Of a stretch of 64,000 bases of DNA, positions 48,599 to 58,986 are shown piece by piece. Source of the stretch: Colwellia sp. Its GTDB lineage: Bacteria; Pseudomonadota; Gammaproteobacteria; Enterobacterales; Alteromonadaceae. The stretch is from assembly GCA_022969175.1 (NCBI GenBank), contig JALJPB010000010.1:1-64000 (forward strand), given 5' to 3'. Each line of letters starts with the position of its first letter. Within the stretch, counting starts at the first letter, position 1. The translations under genes were made by a program, and so were the position numbers. The notes below the pieces were generated by a model. It was not told the origin of the DNA and did not search any database. It worked only from the letters and a program-made list of their open reading frames with translations.

Positions 48599-51500
48599 AA
48601 GTAGTTTCACCTATTCAATTAATTATCAGCTTAATTTTATTTTTATTTGTTGCCAGTTGTGGCGACAGCAGTGACTCTGCTTTTCCTAAACCTAGCTGTG
48701 GTAGTGATAATAACGCTTGTTTAGAAATTGTTGCTTATACAATTAGTCCAGCAAATAAAACTATTTTAGTGGGCTATAACCAGCAGTATACTGCGACTGT
48801 TTTTTATGATGACGGTAGTTCTGAGAACGTAACCGATAAAAGCACTTGGTCACTTGATGATTCTACTGTTGCAAATATTTCAAATGACATTGACTCATTG
48901 GGCTATGCAACGGGTATTGCCGCTGGAACGACTCTAGTTAGTGCGAGTTATAGATCTGTCACCAGTTCAGCCCAACTTAATGTTATAGATGAGCCAGTAG
49001 AACAATTAATAATTGTGCCTGTGAGTACTGTTTTACCTGTGGGGACGAGTAAACAGTTTGGCGCTTATTTGTTACTTACCAACAAACAAAGTATCGATGT
49101 TACCGAGCATGTAACTTGGCAAATGGCAGATACGGTTATTGCAAGTATTGATCAAAAAGCCGTTGTTCTTGCTTTATCTCAAGGCAATACCGAATTAAGT
49201 GCAAGCATTACCCATAACGACTCTGCATTAACAGCTACGGCAGAAGTCACGGTTATAGAAAGTTCCATTAAAGAAATTCTAATCACTCCTGCCAATGGTA
49301 CTTTCCCTGTCGGCACCACAGGTACTTATCAAGCATCAGCACATTATACCGATGGTTATGTTGTTGATATCACTAAAGATGCTAGTTGGACCATAGCGGA
49401 TAGCAATATCGCTAGTATTAACCAATCTGGTGAATTAGCAGGGTTTGCCAAAGCACTGGCTGTTGGCACAACGCAAGTTTCAGCCTCTTTACAAGGCGTA
49501 ACGGGAACAACACAAGCAACTGTTACTGATGCAGTCATCCGCTCTATTAGTATTAACCCTGTAGCAGCCGTAGTACCTGCTGGAGTGAAAGTATATTACC
49601 AAGCGCATGCTCTTTATTCTGACGACAGTGTTCAAAATATTACCCGCTTAGCTGCTTGGTCAAGCAGTGTACCTGAAATAGGAAATATCCAATTTGTTAA
49701 TGCCTTAGCTGGTGTAGCGAGTACTTTTAGTCCGGGTATAACTCAGATCAGTGCCCATTTTAATGGTTTAACTGAAACAGTACCGTTAACGGTGACGGCT
49801 GCGGTAATTGAAGCATTGCAAATTAGTCCAGCCAATCCAAGTGTCCCACTAGGTACAACAGGGCAATTTACCGCTATTGCATATTATTCAGATGGAGCTA
49901 GTCATGACGTTAGCCAATACAGTAGTTGGCAGATAGATGATGATAACGTCGCGACCATAGTGCCTCTTGGAAATGATGCTGGTTTTACCTCCAGCACAGC
50001 AGTAGGTAAAACCTTAGTAACAGCTACTTTTTCAGGGCAAGATGCAAGCACTGAATTAACGGTAACTAATGCTGTATTAACGTCACTATCATTAACACCT
50101 GCCCAAGCAACAGTGCCAGCAGGTGCTCAACAAGCCTATCAATTATTCGGTTTATATAGTGATGGCAGCTCACTGAATTTGACAGATCATGCCAGCTGGC
50201 AAAGTAGTGACAGTGAATTAGCGACCATTAATGCTCATGGAACAGCGAGTACCTTAAAACAAGGTGAAGTTGATATTCTTGCGACTTACCAAGGTACTAC
50301 AAAAAGTGCTAAGTTAACGATTACTGCAGCACAGCTTACCGGTATTGATGTTTCGCCAAATACTTTAACGGTCGCTGTTGGTCATCAAGTATCATTTTCA
50401 GCTATCGCTTATTATTCTGATTTTACCAATCATAACATTAGCGATGTCGCCGTTTGGTCTAGTGAAGATACTGTTATTGCCAAGGTAAGCATCGGCAATA
50501 ATGGCGGTTCAACTACGGGGTTGTCTGTCGGCTCAACTAAAATCTTCGCAAGCTTCAACGGACAAACAGCTAATGGCTCCATTGAAGTAACCGATGCGAT
50601 ATTGGAAAGCGTTAGTATTACTCCAATTTCGGCCTCTGTAGCAGCAGGTTTAAAGCAACAATATACACTTACCGCTGTTTTCTCAGATAGTAGTAAACAC
50701 GATGTCAGTAATATAGCAAACTGGCAATCAAGTGATACAAGGGTAGCCACTGTTGACACTATGGGGTTAGCAACAAGCTCAGTTCAGGGTGAAACAACTA
50801 TTCAAGGCAGTTATCTGGGATTATCAGCCAATGCCACATTGATAGTGACTCAAGCGAGTCTAAATAATTTACAAATTACCCCACAAAACCCTATTGAGCC
50901 TTTAGGCACTACTGGCCAATTTACCGCAATTGCCTATTACTCAGACAATACTACCGCTAATGTAACTCAAGAAGTGACTTGGTCTAGTGATGATGTCGAC
51001 ACCGTTAGCGTAGTCACAAATGGTGTTAATGGCGGCTATGCAAGTGCAGAAAAAATAGGTGAAACTAACATAACTGCTAGCTTTAACAGTGCAACAGCGT
51101 CGACCAAAGCAAGGGTTACTGAAGCAACATTAGATTCACTGTCGCTGACACCTGCAAGTGCGGATATTCCATCCGGCTCGACACAAGGATATCAATTATT
51201 TGCTCTTTTCAGTGATGGTAGTTCAAAAGAGGTAACGCTTGAGGCAAATTGGCAAAGCAGTGATACAAATATTGCCAACTTCGAAACAAGAGGTATAGCA
51301 ACAGGTATTTCTACTGGTGATGTTACCGTAAACGCCAGCTACAATGGCGTTCAAGCAACCGCATTCCTAATCGTGACTGATGCAACTGTCGAATTCATAA
51401 CAGTCTCTCCGGCAACTCAAAATCTGCCGGTTGAACATTCAGCTCGTTTATATGCGGTAGCGCATTATTCTGACTCAACTAGCAAAAATATAAACCATTT

Positions 51501-54381
51501 AGCTAGCTGGACTGTTGATGATGATACTGTGGCCAGCGTAAATAACAGCTTAATTAATGGCGGCTCTGTCACGGGTATTGCCGCTGGCGTTGCAACCATC
51601 ACGGCCACTTTTTCTGGTCAAAGCGCAAGCAACATCACCACAGTAACTGGTGTCACTTTAGAAAGTGTAACAATAAGTCCTATTGATGCCACCATTGCCG
51701 CTGGGCTAACACAGCAATACCATTTGTTTGCATTATTTTCTGATAGCTCCAGCAAAGACGTTACTAGTGAAAGTGATTGGCAGTCCAATGACGTGAACAC
51801 AGTTTCAATTAACACCTTAGGATTAGCGACCAGCTATTATGAAGGTAAGGTAACCATTACAGGTACATACCAAGGTTTATATGCGTCTACTTCGTTAACG
51901 GTCACTGGCGCCGAAATTACTAGTCTAGCGATTAGCCCTATTGATCCAAGCGTGCCTGTCGGTACAGAGGACAGATTTACTGCCACGGTTCATTATACTG
52001 ATGGCTTTATATCTGATATTAGCAGTAGCTCAACTTGGTCATCTAGCGAGCCTAGTATTGTAAGTGTTGTTACCAGTGGCGTCGGAGCTGGCTACGCCAG
52101 TGCCGAACAAGTGGGTAGAAGCGAAATCAGTGCTAGTTATGGTGGCTTTAATGCGACAACTACAGCGACAGTTACAGGGGCTATTTTAGAAAGTATTGTC
52201 ATTAACAATACCGAAGCAAAAATTGCAGTGGGTGATACTACTAGTTATATTGCTATAGGCTTCTACAGTGACGGCAGTTATAAAAATATCCCTAGTGATG
52301 CTATTTGGTCAAGTTCAAATACGACTGTAGCCAGTATTATAAAAAGTGGCGTCTCTCACGGTATGGCAACTGCTAATGCGGTGGGCAGCGCCAATATAAC
52401 GGTGACTTCTGGATCTATCACTAGTAATACCGCCATTTTAACGGTATTAGCTGCTAATCAGACTATTATTACCTCAATTCAAGTAACCCCAGCTAATATT
52501 ACCGTGCCATTATCGACTAAAGATACTTATACAGCCATTGCATACTATTCTAATAATACCTCTATCAATGTCACTGAAAAGGTCAGCTGGATTTCCGATG
52601 ACAATGCCGTAGTAACTATAGTTACAACTGGAACTCAGGGTGGTCTCGCCTCTGCATTAGCAGTTGGGTCTGCGAACATAACGGCCAGTCTTGACGGAGT
52701 AACCAGCAATATTGCAACCGTTACGGTCACTGGAAAAGTCATTGATAATATTCAAATAACCCCAAATAACAAAAGTTATAATCTTGGCCAAACAGAGCAA
52801 TATAAAGTCACGGTAATTTACACTGACTATTCCATTAAGGACGTTACCGCTTTTAGTCAGATTACCAGTAAAAATCCATCAATCGCGACGTTTGATGTAA
52901 ATAATGTGATGACAACAAAAGGTGTCGGTGATGCGGAATTATCGGCTGTTTATCAGGGAGTAACCAGCGAACGTGAATTTCTCCATGTAAATGCTGCCGT
53001 TATAGAAAGTATCCAAGTAACACCCGCTACTGCTGATGTTCCTACAGAAGCAAAAGGCCGATTTTCTGCCATAGGTTATTACTCTGATAATACCCATGCA
53101 GATATTACCGAGCAAGCTACTTGGCTCTCGGATGAGACTGACGTGGTTAGTATCGTTACTACTGGAAGTAATGGCGGTGAAGCAAATGCTTTAGCCGTTG
53201 GTTCGGCGAATATCTTCGCCAAATTTGGTGGCGTAAAAAGTAATGAAAGCCAAATTAATGTCATTGCACCTGTCTTGAACAGTATCGAAATTGTAGCAAA
53301 CAATACCGAATTTCCCGTAGGAACAAACGAAAAATTTAGAGCCAAAGCCCACTACTCTGATGGGAATTCAGCGTACGTTACTTTAGAAGCAAGTTGGCAA
53401 AGTGATAATTTAACCATTGCTACCGTTGTTGACGGTCAAGTCACTGGAGTTAACCAAGGCATTGCGACAATAACAGCAACTTTTTCTGGTGAAACTGACA
53501 GTATTTCAGTAGTAATTACCGCAGCCGAATTAAGTGAGTTAGTGGTTTATCCAAGTATTAATGAAATGAAAATAGGCCATTCGCAAAAGTATTATGTTAC
53601 CGGTATTTATAATGGTGTTTCACAAGATGTAACCAATGAGGTTACCTGGATCAGTTCCGACATAAGTATCGCAAGTGTCAGTAATGAAGTGAGTAATAAA
53701 GGTTTAGTTACTGCCTTAACAACAGGCAATACCATGATAAGTGCTTATTTGAATGGTGTTGACAGCAACCTTAGTGACCTAGAGGTATCTGCAGCAGAGA
53801 TATCTTTAGAGAACATAAGCATTATGCCCTTAAACGAACAAGTCACCAGCCAGTCATCTGTTTATTATACTGCTAAGGGTGAATATAGTGATGGCAATAA
53901 CATAGATATAACCAATGACGTAACTTGGGTAAGTGATGATTTGAGTATTGCCACTATTTCACCAGAGGGTTTAGCTAAGACCTTAGCAGCAGGCTCTACT
54001 AATATTGAAGCATCACTAGACGGAAAGTTCGCATCAACGCAATTAACGGCAATTGCTGATTGTGGCTCAAAAGCTCCAAAATCTATCCGCCTGGAGCCAG
54101 ATCCGATATTTGTCAAAGAAGGTGAAACTATTCAATTACACCTGTTTGGCATTTGGAATAACGGTTGTGAGATGGAATTAGCACAAGATCCACGAGCGAC
54201 TTGGACATCAGAAAGTACCGATGTTGCTAGATTTACTGATGGTGAATCAGTTGAAGGTGGTAAAGGTATTTTAAGAGGTATGTCGTCATCAAAAGATGGC
54301 GGTAAGACTCAAATAAAAATTATTTATAAAGATATCGATAACGCTGAAATATATGTTGATGTTACGGTGACAAAAAAATAG
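48595..54381 (+). CDS. Giant lipoprotein of about 20 bacterial Ig-like (BIG2) domains
   Basis: 1928 residues. The signal peptide ends in LFVASCGDS with lipid-anchoring Cys21. From about residue 43 there are 20 repeats of about 89 residues, each opening like ISITPxxxxVPxGxxxQYxAxAxYSDGS and containing WxSSDxxVA and a closing LTVTxA, typical of bacterial Ig-like group 2 domains. A divergent 21st unit (SIRLEPDPIFVKEGETIQLHL) closes the chain. No adhesin barrel, LysM or autotransporter domain is present. Such proteins usually act as surface stalks or adhesins. The start overlaps the OmpA stop by 4 bases, so the two are translationally coupled. Confidence 0.88.
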   Translation: MKVVSPIQLIISLILFLFVASCGDSSDSAFPKPSCGSDNNACLEIVAYTISPANKTILVGYNQQYTATVFYDDGSSENVTDKSTWSLDDSTVANISNDIDSLGYATGIAAGTTLVSASYRSVTSSAQLNVIDEPVEQLIIVPVSTVLPVGTSKQFGAYLLLTNKQSIDVTEHVTWQMADTVIASIDQKAVVLALSQGNTELSASITHNDSALTATAEVTVIESSIKEILITPANGTFPVGTTGTYQASAHYTDGYVVDITKDASWTIADSNIASINQSGELAGFAKALAVGTTQVSASLQGVTGTTQATVTDAVIRSISINPVAAVVPAGVKVYYQAHALYSDDSVQNITRLAAWSSSVPEIGNIQFVNALAGVASTFSPGITQISAHFNGLTETVPLTVTAAVIEALQISPANPSVPLGTTGQFTAIAYYSDGASHDVSQYSSWQIDDDNVATIVPLGNDAGFTSSTAVGKTLVTATFSGQDASTELTVTNAVLTSLSLTPAQATVPAGAQQAYQLFGLYSDGSSLNLTDHASWQSSDSELATINAHGTASTLKQGEVDILATYQGTTKSAKLTITAAQLTGIDVSPNTLTVAVGHQVSFSAIAYYSDFTNHNISDVAVWSSEDTVIAKVSIGNNGGSTTGLSVGSTKIFASFNGQTANGSIEVTDAILESVSITPISASVAAGLKQQYTLTAVFSDSSKHDVSNIANWQSSDTRVATVDTMGLATSSVQGETTIQGSYLGLSANATLIVTQASLNNLQITPQNPIEPLGTTGQFTAIAYYSDNTTANVTQEVTWSSDDVDTVSVVTNGVNGGYASAEKIGETNITASFNSATASTKARVTEATLDSLSLTPASADIPSGSTQGYQLFALFSDGSSKEVTLEANWQSSDTNIANFETRGIATGISTGDVTVNASYNGVQATAFLIVTDATVEFITVSPATQNLPVEHSARLYAVAHYSDSTSKNINHLASWTVDDDTVASVNNSLINGGSVTGIAAGVATITATFSGQSASNITTVTGVTLESVTISPIDATIAAGLTQQYHLFALFSDSSSKDVTSESDWQSNDVNTVSINTLGLATSYYEGKVTITGTYQGLYASTSLTVTGAEITSLAISPIDPSVPVGTEDRFTATVHYTDGFISDISSSSTWSSSEPSIVSVVTSGVGAGYASAEQVGRSEISASYGGFNATTTATVTGAILESIVINNTEAKIAVGDTTSYIAIGFYSDGSYKNIPSDAIWSSSNTTVASIIKSGVSHGMATANAVGSANITVTSGSITSNTAILTVLAANQTIITSIQVTPANITVPLSTKDTYTAIAYYSNNTSINVTEKVSWISDDNAVVTIVTTGTQGGLASALAVGSANITASLDGVTSNIATVTVTGKVIDNIQITPNNKSYNLGQTEQYKVTVIYTDYSIKDVTAFSQITSKNPSIATFDVNNVMTTKGVGDAELSAVYQGVTSEREFLHVNAAVIESIQVTPATADVPTEAKGRFSAIGYYSDNTHADITEQATWLSDETDVVSIVTTGSNGGEANALAVGSANIFAKFGGVKSNESQINVIAPVLNSIEIVANNTEFPVGTNEKFRAKAHYSDGNSAYVTLEASWQSDNLTIATVVDGQVTGVNQGIATITATFSGETDSISVVITAAELSELVVYPSINEMKIGHSQKYYVTGIYNGVSQDVTNEVTWISSDISIASVSNEVSNKGLVTALTTGNTMISAYLNGVDSNLSDLEVSAAEISLENISIMPLNEQVTSQSSVYYTAKGEYSDGNNIDITNDVTWVSDDLSIATISPEGLAKTLAAGSTNIEASLDGKFASTQLTAIADCGSKAPKSIRLEPDPIFVKEGETIQLHLFGIWNNGCEMELAQDPRATWTSESTDVARFTDGESVEGGKGILRGMSSSKDGGKTQIKIIYKDIDNAEIYVDVTVTKK
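48721..54060 (+). repeat. Twenty tandem Ig-like domain repeats with alternating long and short types
   Basis: The repeats average about 267 bases. From the fifth unit on, they mostly alternate between a long type (with an extra G-x-x-G-G segment after VAxI) and a short type, so the duplicating unit was probably a pair. The period-four similarity of units 5, 9 and 13 (GTTGQFTAIAYYSD) and of 8 and 12 (AAGLxQQY) supports larger blocks. DNA-level identity is moderate, so the expansion is not recent. Confidence 0.75.
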
Positions 54382-54407
54382 TAAAGCCATTTATATAAAG
54401 GAATATT

Positions 54408-56336
54408 ATGAAAGCAATCAATAAAGTTACCTTATTCAAAATGACGATACTTTCGCTGGTGCTGTTAGTCCAATTAACGGCTTGTTCTGATAACAGCCAG
54501 AAAGAACTGATTACAAAAAATGCAGATACTACCCTGTATTTTGGCGGGAATATCTTAACTATGGCTGGTGATAAAGCTCACTATGTTGAAGTTGTAGTGG
54601 AACAAGCAGGTGAAATCGTTTTTGTTGGCGACAAAAGTGCAGCTTTTAAAAGCTATCCAAACAATGTCAAACAAGTCGATCTACAAGGCAAAACCCTAAT
54701 GCCTGGTTTTATCGAACCCCATGTCCATCCTTCTATCGCTGCGATTTTATTATCGGGTGATATTATTGCGCCACATGATTGGAATGTTCCCAGTGGTTTA
54801 AAAAAAGGCGTTTCCGGTCATGATGCTTATATTAGCCGTTTAAAAACCTCTATTGAAGAAAATGCTAACGATAACGAAGTGCTTTTCATTTGGGGATACC
54901 ATCAGTTATGGCATGGTGAACTTAATCGCACCATGCTTAATGAGCTATCACCTAATAAACCCATTGCCGTTATCCATCGTTCTTTTCATGAGGTTTTTAT
55001 TAATGACAAAGCCATTGAACTATTTAATATAACTGAACAAGAATTTAGTCATACTGCTCAGGTAGATTGGAAAAAAGGTCATTTTTTTGAAGGCGGCTGG
55101 TTAGCCTTAGTACCTAAAATAGCGCCGCAGTTATTAAACCCACAACGTTATAAGAAGGGTTTAGCTGATATGACCAAGCTTATTCAACAAAATGGCATTA
55201 CCACCATTGCTGAACAAGGCTTTCCAAGTTCAAATTTTGATATGGAATACAACTTGTTACTGAGCGAAATGGCTAAAAATCCTCCTTATGATGTGTACAA
55301 CGTATTAAATGGTACTCAGCTATTCACTATGCAAGGGAGCAATGAGCAGGCTTTCGACTTTATTGAGTCTGCTAGTGAAAAATACAATACCAGCAACGTA
55401 TATATGTTACCTAAACAAGTAAAACTCTTTGCTGATGGCGCTATTTACTCGTTAGCCATGCAAATGAAAGATGGTTATAACGATGGTTTTGAAGGTGAAT
55501 GGATGACGCCCCTTGATACCTTTGAGCAGCAAATGAATTTTTATTGGGATAACGGTTATAAAATAAATATTCATGCTAACGGCGATTTAGGTATTCAAAT
55601 GTGTTTGGATATTGTCGAAAAACTAATGCAGAGTAATCCTCGTAAAGGACATCGTTTAACTTTGCACCATCTCGGTTACTTCACCACTGAACAAAGTAGG
55701 CAAATGAAAAAACTCGGTATTGAAGCTTCGGCCAACCCTTATTATTTATGGGCACTCGCTGATAAGTATTCGGAGTTTGGTTTAGGTAAACATCGAGCTG
55801 AGAACCTCGTTGCTATCAAATCATTACAAGACAACAACATTCCATTTTCATTTCACTCAGACTTTGGCATGGCACCCATGGAACCACTCACTTTAGCTTG
55901 GACCGCTGTTAACCGTATAACAGCACAGAAAGTATTAGTTTCACAAGACCAGCGAATTGATGCTTATACGGCTATGCAGGCTATTACCATTAATGCTGCA
56001 CGTACTTTAAATCTAGAAGAAAACATTGGCTCTTTAGCCATTGGAAAAACAGCTAACTTCACTTTATTACAAGAAAACCCTTTGAAAGTTAAAGCCATGC
56101 ATATTAAAGATATTGCTATCGCTGGTGTGGTATACCATGGTCAATTACATTGGAATAAAGCGCCAAACAAACGACCTATGGTCGGAGATGATCAAGACCA
56201 ATATGGCTGTAAAACCTCTGCGGGCTATAGCTGGTGTAGCACCACTAAACAATGTCAGCGCCCATGGCTATTGGCTGAAGAAAAAGGTTTTGCCAATACG
56301 GCAACGGCTTTTACTGAGTATTGCCAGAATAAATAA
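54408..56336 (+). CDS. YtcJ-like amidohydrolase lipoprotein, first copy
   Basis: 642 residues. The signal peptide ends in LVQLTACSDN, a lipobox, so the enzyme is probably held on the outer or inner membrane facing the periplasm or outside. The amidohydrolase-3 family motifs are His105 and His107 (EPHVHPS), KLFADGAIYS, INIHANGDLG and the DFGMAP segment. A Cys-rich tail, YGCKTSAGYSWCSTTKQCQRPW, is added after the enzyme domain. AAAGGAA is 8 bases before the ATG. It is the third gene of the operon, 26 bases after the Ig-like gene. The substrate is unknown. Confidence 0.85.
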   Translation: MKAINKVTLFKMTILSLVLLVQLTACSDNSQKELITKNADTTLYFGGNILTMAGDKAHYVEVVVEQAGEIVFVGDKSAAFKSYPNNVKQVDLQGKTLMPGFIEPHVHPSIAAILLSGDIIAPHDWNVPSGLKKGVSGHDAYISRLKTSIEENANDNEVLFIWGYHQLWHGELNRTMLNELSPNKPIAVIHRSFHEVFINDKAIELFNITEQEFSHTAQVDWKKGHFFEGGWLALVPKIAPQLLNPQRYKKGLADMTKLIQQNGITTIAEQGFPSSNFDMEYNLLLSEMAKNPPYDVYNVLNGTQLFTMQGSNEQAFDFIESASEKYNTSNVYMLPKQVKLFADGAIYSLAMQMKDGYNDGFEGEWMTPLDTFEQQMNFYWDNGYKINIHANGDLGIQMCLDIVEKLMQSNPRKGHRLTLHHLGYFTTEQSRQMKKLGIEASANPYYLWALADKYSEFGLGKHRAENLVAIKSLQDNNIPFSFHSDFGMAPMEPLTLAWTAVNRITAQKVLVSQDQRIDAYTAMQAITINAARTLNLEENIGSLAIGKTANFTLLQENPLKVKAMHIKDIAIAGVVYHGQLHWNKAPNKRPMVGDDQDQYGCKTSAGYSWCSTTKQCQRPWLLAEEKGFANTATAFTEYCQNK

Positions 56337-56366
56337 CAGACTTACCATTACAAGGATTTTTATCAG

Positions 56367-57194
56367 ATGAATAAAACCACTTTAGCCAGTTTCGCAGTCA
56401 TGCTGATTGCTGGCTTTAATGCGCAGGCTCATGCTGACATTGGTTCAGTTGCCAAGCAAGTTGAAAAAGAGGCGCTGGCAAAACAGTTATCTAACCCGAT
56501 AGCCGCATTAATTAGTCTGCCTTTACAGTTGAATTATGATCAAAATATTGGCCTTAATGATCAAGGTGAACGCTGGACATTAAATGTGCAACCTGTAGCC
56601 CCTTTCGAGCTAAGTAAAGACTGGAATGTCATCTCCCGTACTATCTTGCCGATAATCTCGCAAAAAAATGTCAGTGGCGTGAACAATAGTGAGTCAGGTA
56701 TTGGCGACATAGTGCAAAGTGTATTTTTTTCGCCCAAAGCGCCGACCAAGACCGGTTGGATTTGGGGCGCAGGACCTGTGTTATTGTTACCCACTGGCTC
56801 AGACAAAATGTTAACGGCTGATAAATGGGGGATAGGCCCGACTGCGGTTGCCTTAAAACAAAAAGGTCCATGGACTTATGGCGGTTTAGCTAATCATATT
56901 ATTTCAATTGCTGGTGATGATGATCGTGGCGATATTAACGCGACTTTTTTGCAACCCTTTTTGTCTTATACCACCCCCGCTGCAATTACTTATACCCTGA
57001 ATGCTGAAGCAACCTATGACTGGGAAGGAGAACAGTGGACCATACCCGTCTACGCTGGCATTTCTAAGGTATTAAAAATTAATAGCCAACTAATCAGTGT
57101 TGCTGCTGGAGTCCGTTATTGGGCTGCAACAACAGATAGCAGCCCAGAAGGGATAGCCTTGCGGGTATCACTAACGTTTATGTTTCCAAAATAA
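56367..57194 (+). CDS. Exported barrel-type transporter-like protein
   Basis: A 275-residue precursor with a signal peptide ending NAQAHAD (about residue 23). KQVEKEALAKQLSNPIAALISLPLQLNYD is a segment shared by proteins annotated as transporters of the phenol-degradation MetA-like type, sometimes mislabelled neuromedin U. The rest is beta-rich and ends VSLTFMFPK. It probably forms a small outer-membrane barrel. It lies between the two amidohydrolases, 30 bases after the first and 13 before the second, with AAGGA before its ATG; a role in substrate passage is only inferred. Confidence 0.75.
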   Translation: MNKTTLASFAVMLIAGFNAQAHADIGSVAKQVEKEALAKQLSNPIAALISLPLQLNYDQNIGLNDQGERWTLNVQPVAPFELSKDWNVISRTILPIISQKNVSGVNNSESGIGDIVQSVFFSPKAPTKTGWIWGAGPVLLLPTGSDKMLTADKWGIGPTAVALKQKGPWTYGGLANHIISIAGDDDRGDINATFLQPFLSYTTPAAITYTLNAEATYDWEGEQWTIPVYAGISKVLKINSQLISVAAGVRYWAATTDSSPEGIALRVSLTFMFPK

Positions 57195-57207
57195 TAAGGA
57201 TAGCCTG

Positions 57208-58986
57208 ATGAGAAAGTTGTCAAAAAACACATTGTTAACAAAAGTATTGCAGCCACTAATACTAATAGTTTTATTCGCTGCATGCTCCGAAGTAAAACAA
57301 ACTACTGAAGTATCCAGTCCAGCAAATAAGCTTTCTGACAAGCAACAATTACCACAAACGCTGTACTTTGGTGGAGATATTATTACCATGGCAGGAGACG
57401 AGCCTGAGTATGTTGAAGCTGTTATAGAGCGTAATGGAAAGATTATCTATGCCGGTAGCAAAGCTAATAGCAGTGCTTACCTGTCAGAAAAACACTTTGC
57501 CGGTGAAACCATCGAAGTTAACTTAGAAGGTAAAACCATGTTGCCTGGCTTTGTTGATCCCCATGGTCACTTTATGTCGGCACTGATGATGGCTGAGCAA
57601 GTTAATGTCGCACAACCACCGGTTGGTAATGCAACTAATATTGCCAAAATTATTGAAAAGCTTAAAGCTTATCAAACAGAAAACAAGGTTGAAAAAGACG
57701 GTTGGTTAGTCGGCTGGGGTTATGATCAAGACCTTATTGAAGAACAGCGCCATATCACTAAACTCGACCTCGATAGTGCTTTTCCTGATCATAAAGTATT
57801 AATCATCCATGTATCAATGCATGGCGCGGTATTAAATTCACCAGCACTTCAGTGGGCGAATATTGATGCCAAGACTAAAACACCTGCGGGTGGCATCATC
57901 GCTAGGTTGCCTAATAGCAATGAACCAGCCGGTTTAGTTATGGAAATGGCTTACGTGCCTATCATGGAAAAATTACCACAACCAAGCGATAACGAAATGC
58001 TTGCTTTAATGGCCAAAGCTCAACAGCAGTATACCAGTCAAGGATATACTCATGCCGTTGAAGGTTTTACTCACACCAAACACCTAGATTTTCTCTTAAA
58101 AGCGGCACAACAAGGGAAAATGGTTATTGATATCGCCGCATTACCTGCTTTTACTGAAATAGAACAGTGGTTTGATAAGTCAGAATATAAATTTGGTGAG
58201 TATAATAATAAATTTAAAATTCACGCCTGTAAAATCACCTTAGATGGCTCCCCACAAGGTAAAACAGCTTTTGTTACTAAGCCTTACATAACCGGCGGCC
58301 CAGCTAGTGAAAAAAATTGGCGTGGTGAATCCTCCATCACTCAAACTCAACTAGATGCCATTACTAAAAAAATGTTTGCTGCTAACATTCCACTGCAAAT
58401 CCATACCAACGGTGATGCTGCGATAGATATGATGATAAAAACCGTAGAAAACGCAGGCATTACCGCCAAAGATGATCGTCGCACGGTTATTGTTCATTCA
58501 CAGTTTCAACGTCCAGATCATTTACCTAAATATGTCGAGCTCGGTTTAATGCCCTCTTATTTCACTTTGCATACCTACTTTTGGGGTGATGTTCATGTGA
58601 AAAATATTGGTAGGGAAGCTGCTAATTTCATTAGCCCGATGAAAGCAGCAAAAGACGTAGGTATTATTACCTCTAATCACTCTGATTTTAACGTGACGCC
58701 ATTAAACCCCTTCTTTATTATGTGGTCATCAATGGCCCGTGAAACCCGCTCAGGCGTAATTCTTGGCGAAGAGCAGCGTGTAGATAGCTACACAGCGTTA
58801 CAAGCATTAACTACTGGGCCTGCTTATCAGTTTTTTGAAGAAAATCGTAAAGGTATGATAAAAGAAGGTTTACTGGCAGATTTTGTTATTGTTAAGAATA
58901 ACCCATTAAAACAAAAGTTGAATGATATTAAAAATAACCAAGTATTAACTACGATTAAGGAAGGTAAAGTCGTCTGGTCACATTAG
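57208..58986 (+). CDS. YtcJ-like amidohydrolase lipoprotein, second copy
   Basis: 592 residues and a paralogue of the gene at 54408. The opening QTLYFGGDIITMAGDEPEYVE mirrors the first copy TLYFGGNILTMAGDKAHYVE. A lipobox LFAACSEV with Cys at about residue 25 ends the signal peptide. Metal-site segments are His119 and His121 (DPHGHFM), ITLDGSPQG, QIHTNGDAA, VHSQFQRPDH and NHSDFNVTP. The Cys-rich tail of the first copy is missing. It is the last gene of the operon; the substrate may be an N-acyl or cyclic amide but cannot be read. Confidence 0.86.
   Translation: MRKLSKNTLLTKVLQPLILIVLFAACSEVKQTTEVSSPANKLSDKQQLPQTLYFGGDIITMAGDEPEYVEAVIERNGKIIYAGSKANSSAYLSEKHFAGETIEVNLEGKTMLPGFVDPHGHFMSALMMAEQVNVAQPPVGNATNIAKIIEKLKAYQTENKVEKDGWLVGWGYDQDLIEEQRHITKLDLDSAFPDHKVLIIHVSMHGAVLNSPALQWANIDAKTKTPAGGIIARLPNSNEPAGLVMEMAYVPIMEKLPQPSDNEMLALMAKAQQQYTSQGYTHAVEGFTHTKHLDFLLKAAQQGKMVIDIAALPAFTEIEQWFDKSEYKFGEYNNKFKIHACKITLDGSPQGKTAFVTKPYITGGPASEKNWRGESSITQTQLDAITKKMFAANIPLQIHTNGDAAIDMMIKTVENAGITAKDDRRTVIVHSQFQRPDHLPKYVELGLMPSYFTLHTYFWGDVHVKNIGREAANFISPMKAAKDVGIITSNHSDFNVTPLNPFFIMWSSMARETRSGVILGEEQRVDSYTALQALTTGPAYQFFEENRKGMIKEGLLADFVIVKNNPLKQKLNDIKNNQVLTTIKEGKVVWSH

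Noticed and set aside
48595-54381. Intimin/invasin-type adhesin
   Set aside because: It has a lipobox and no inverse-autotransporter barrel or LysM domain; only the Ig-like repeats are shared.
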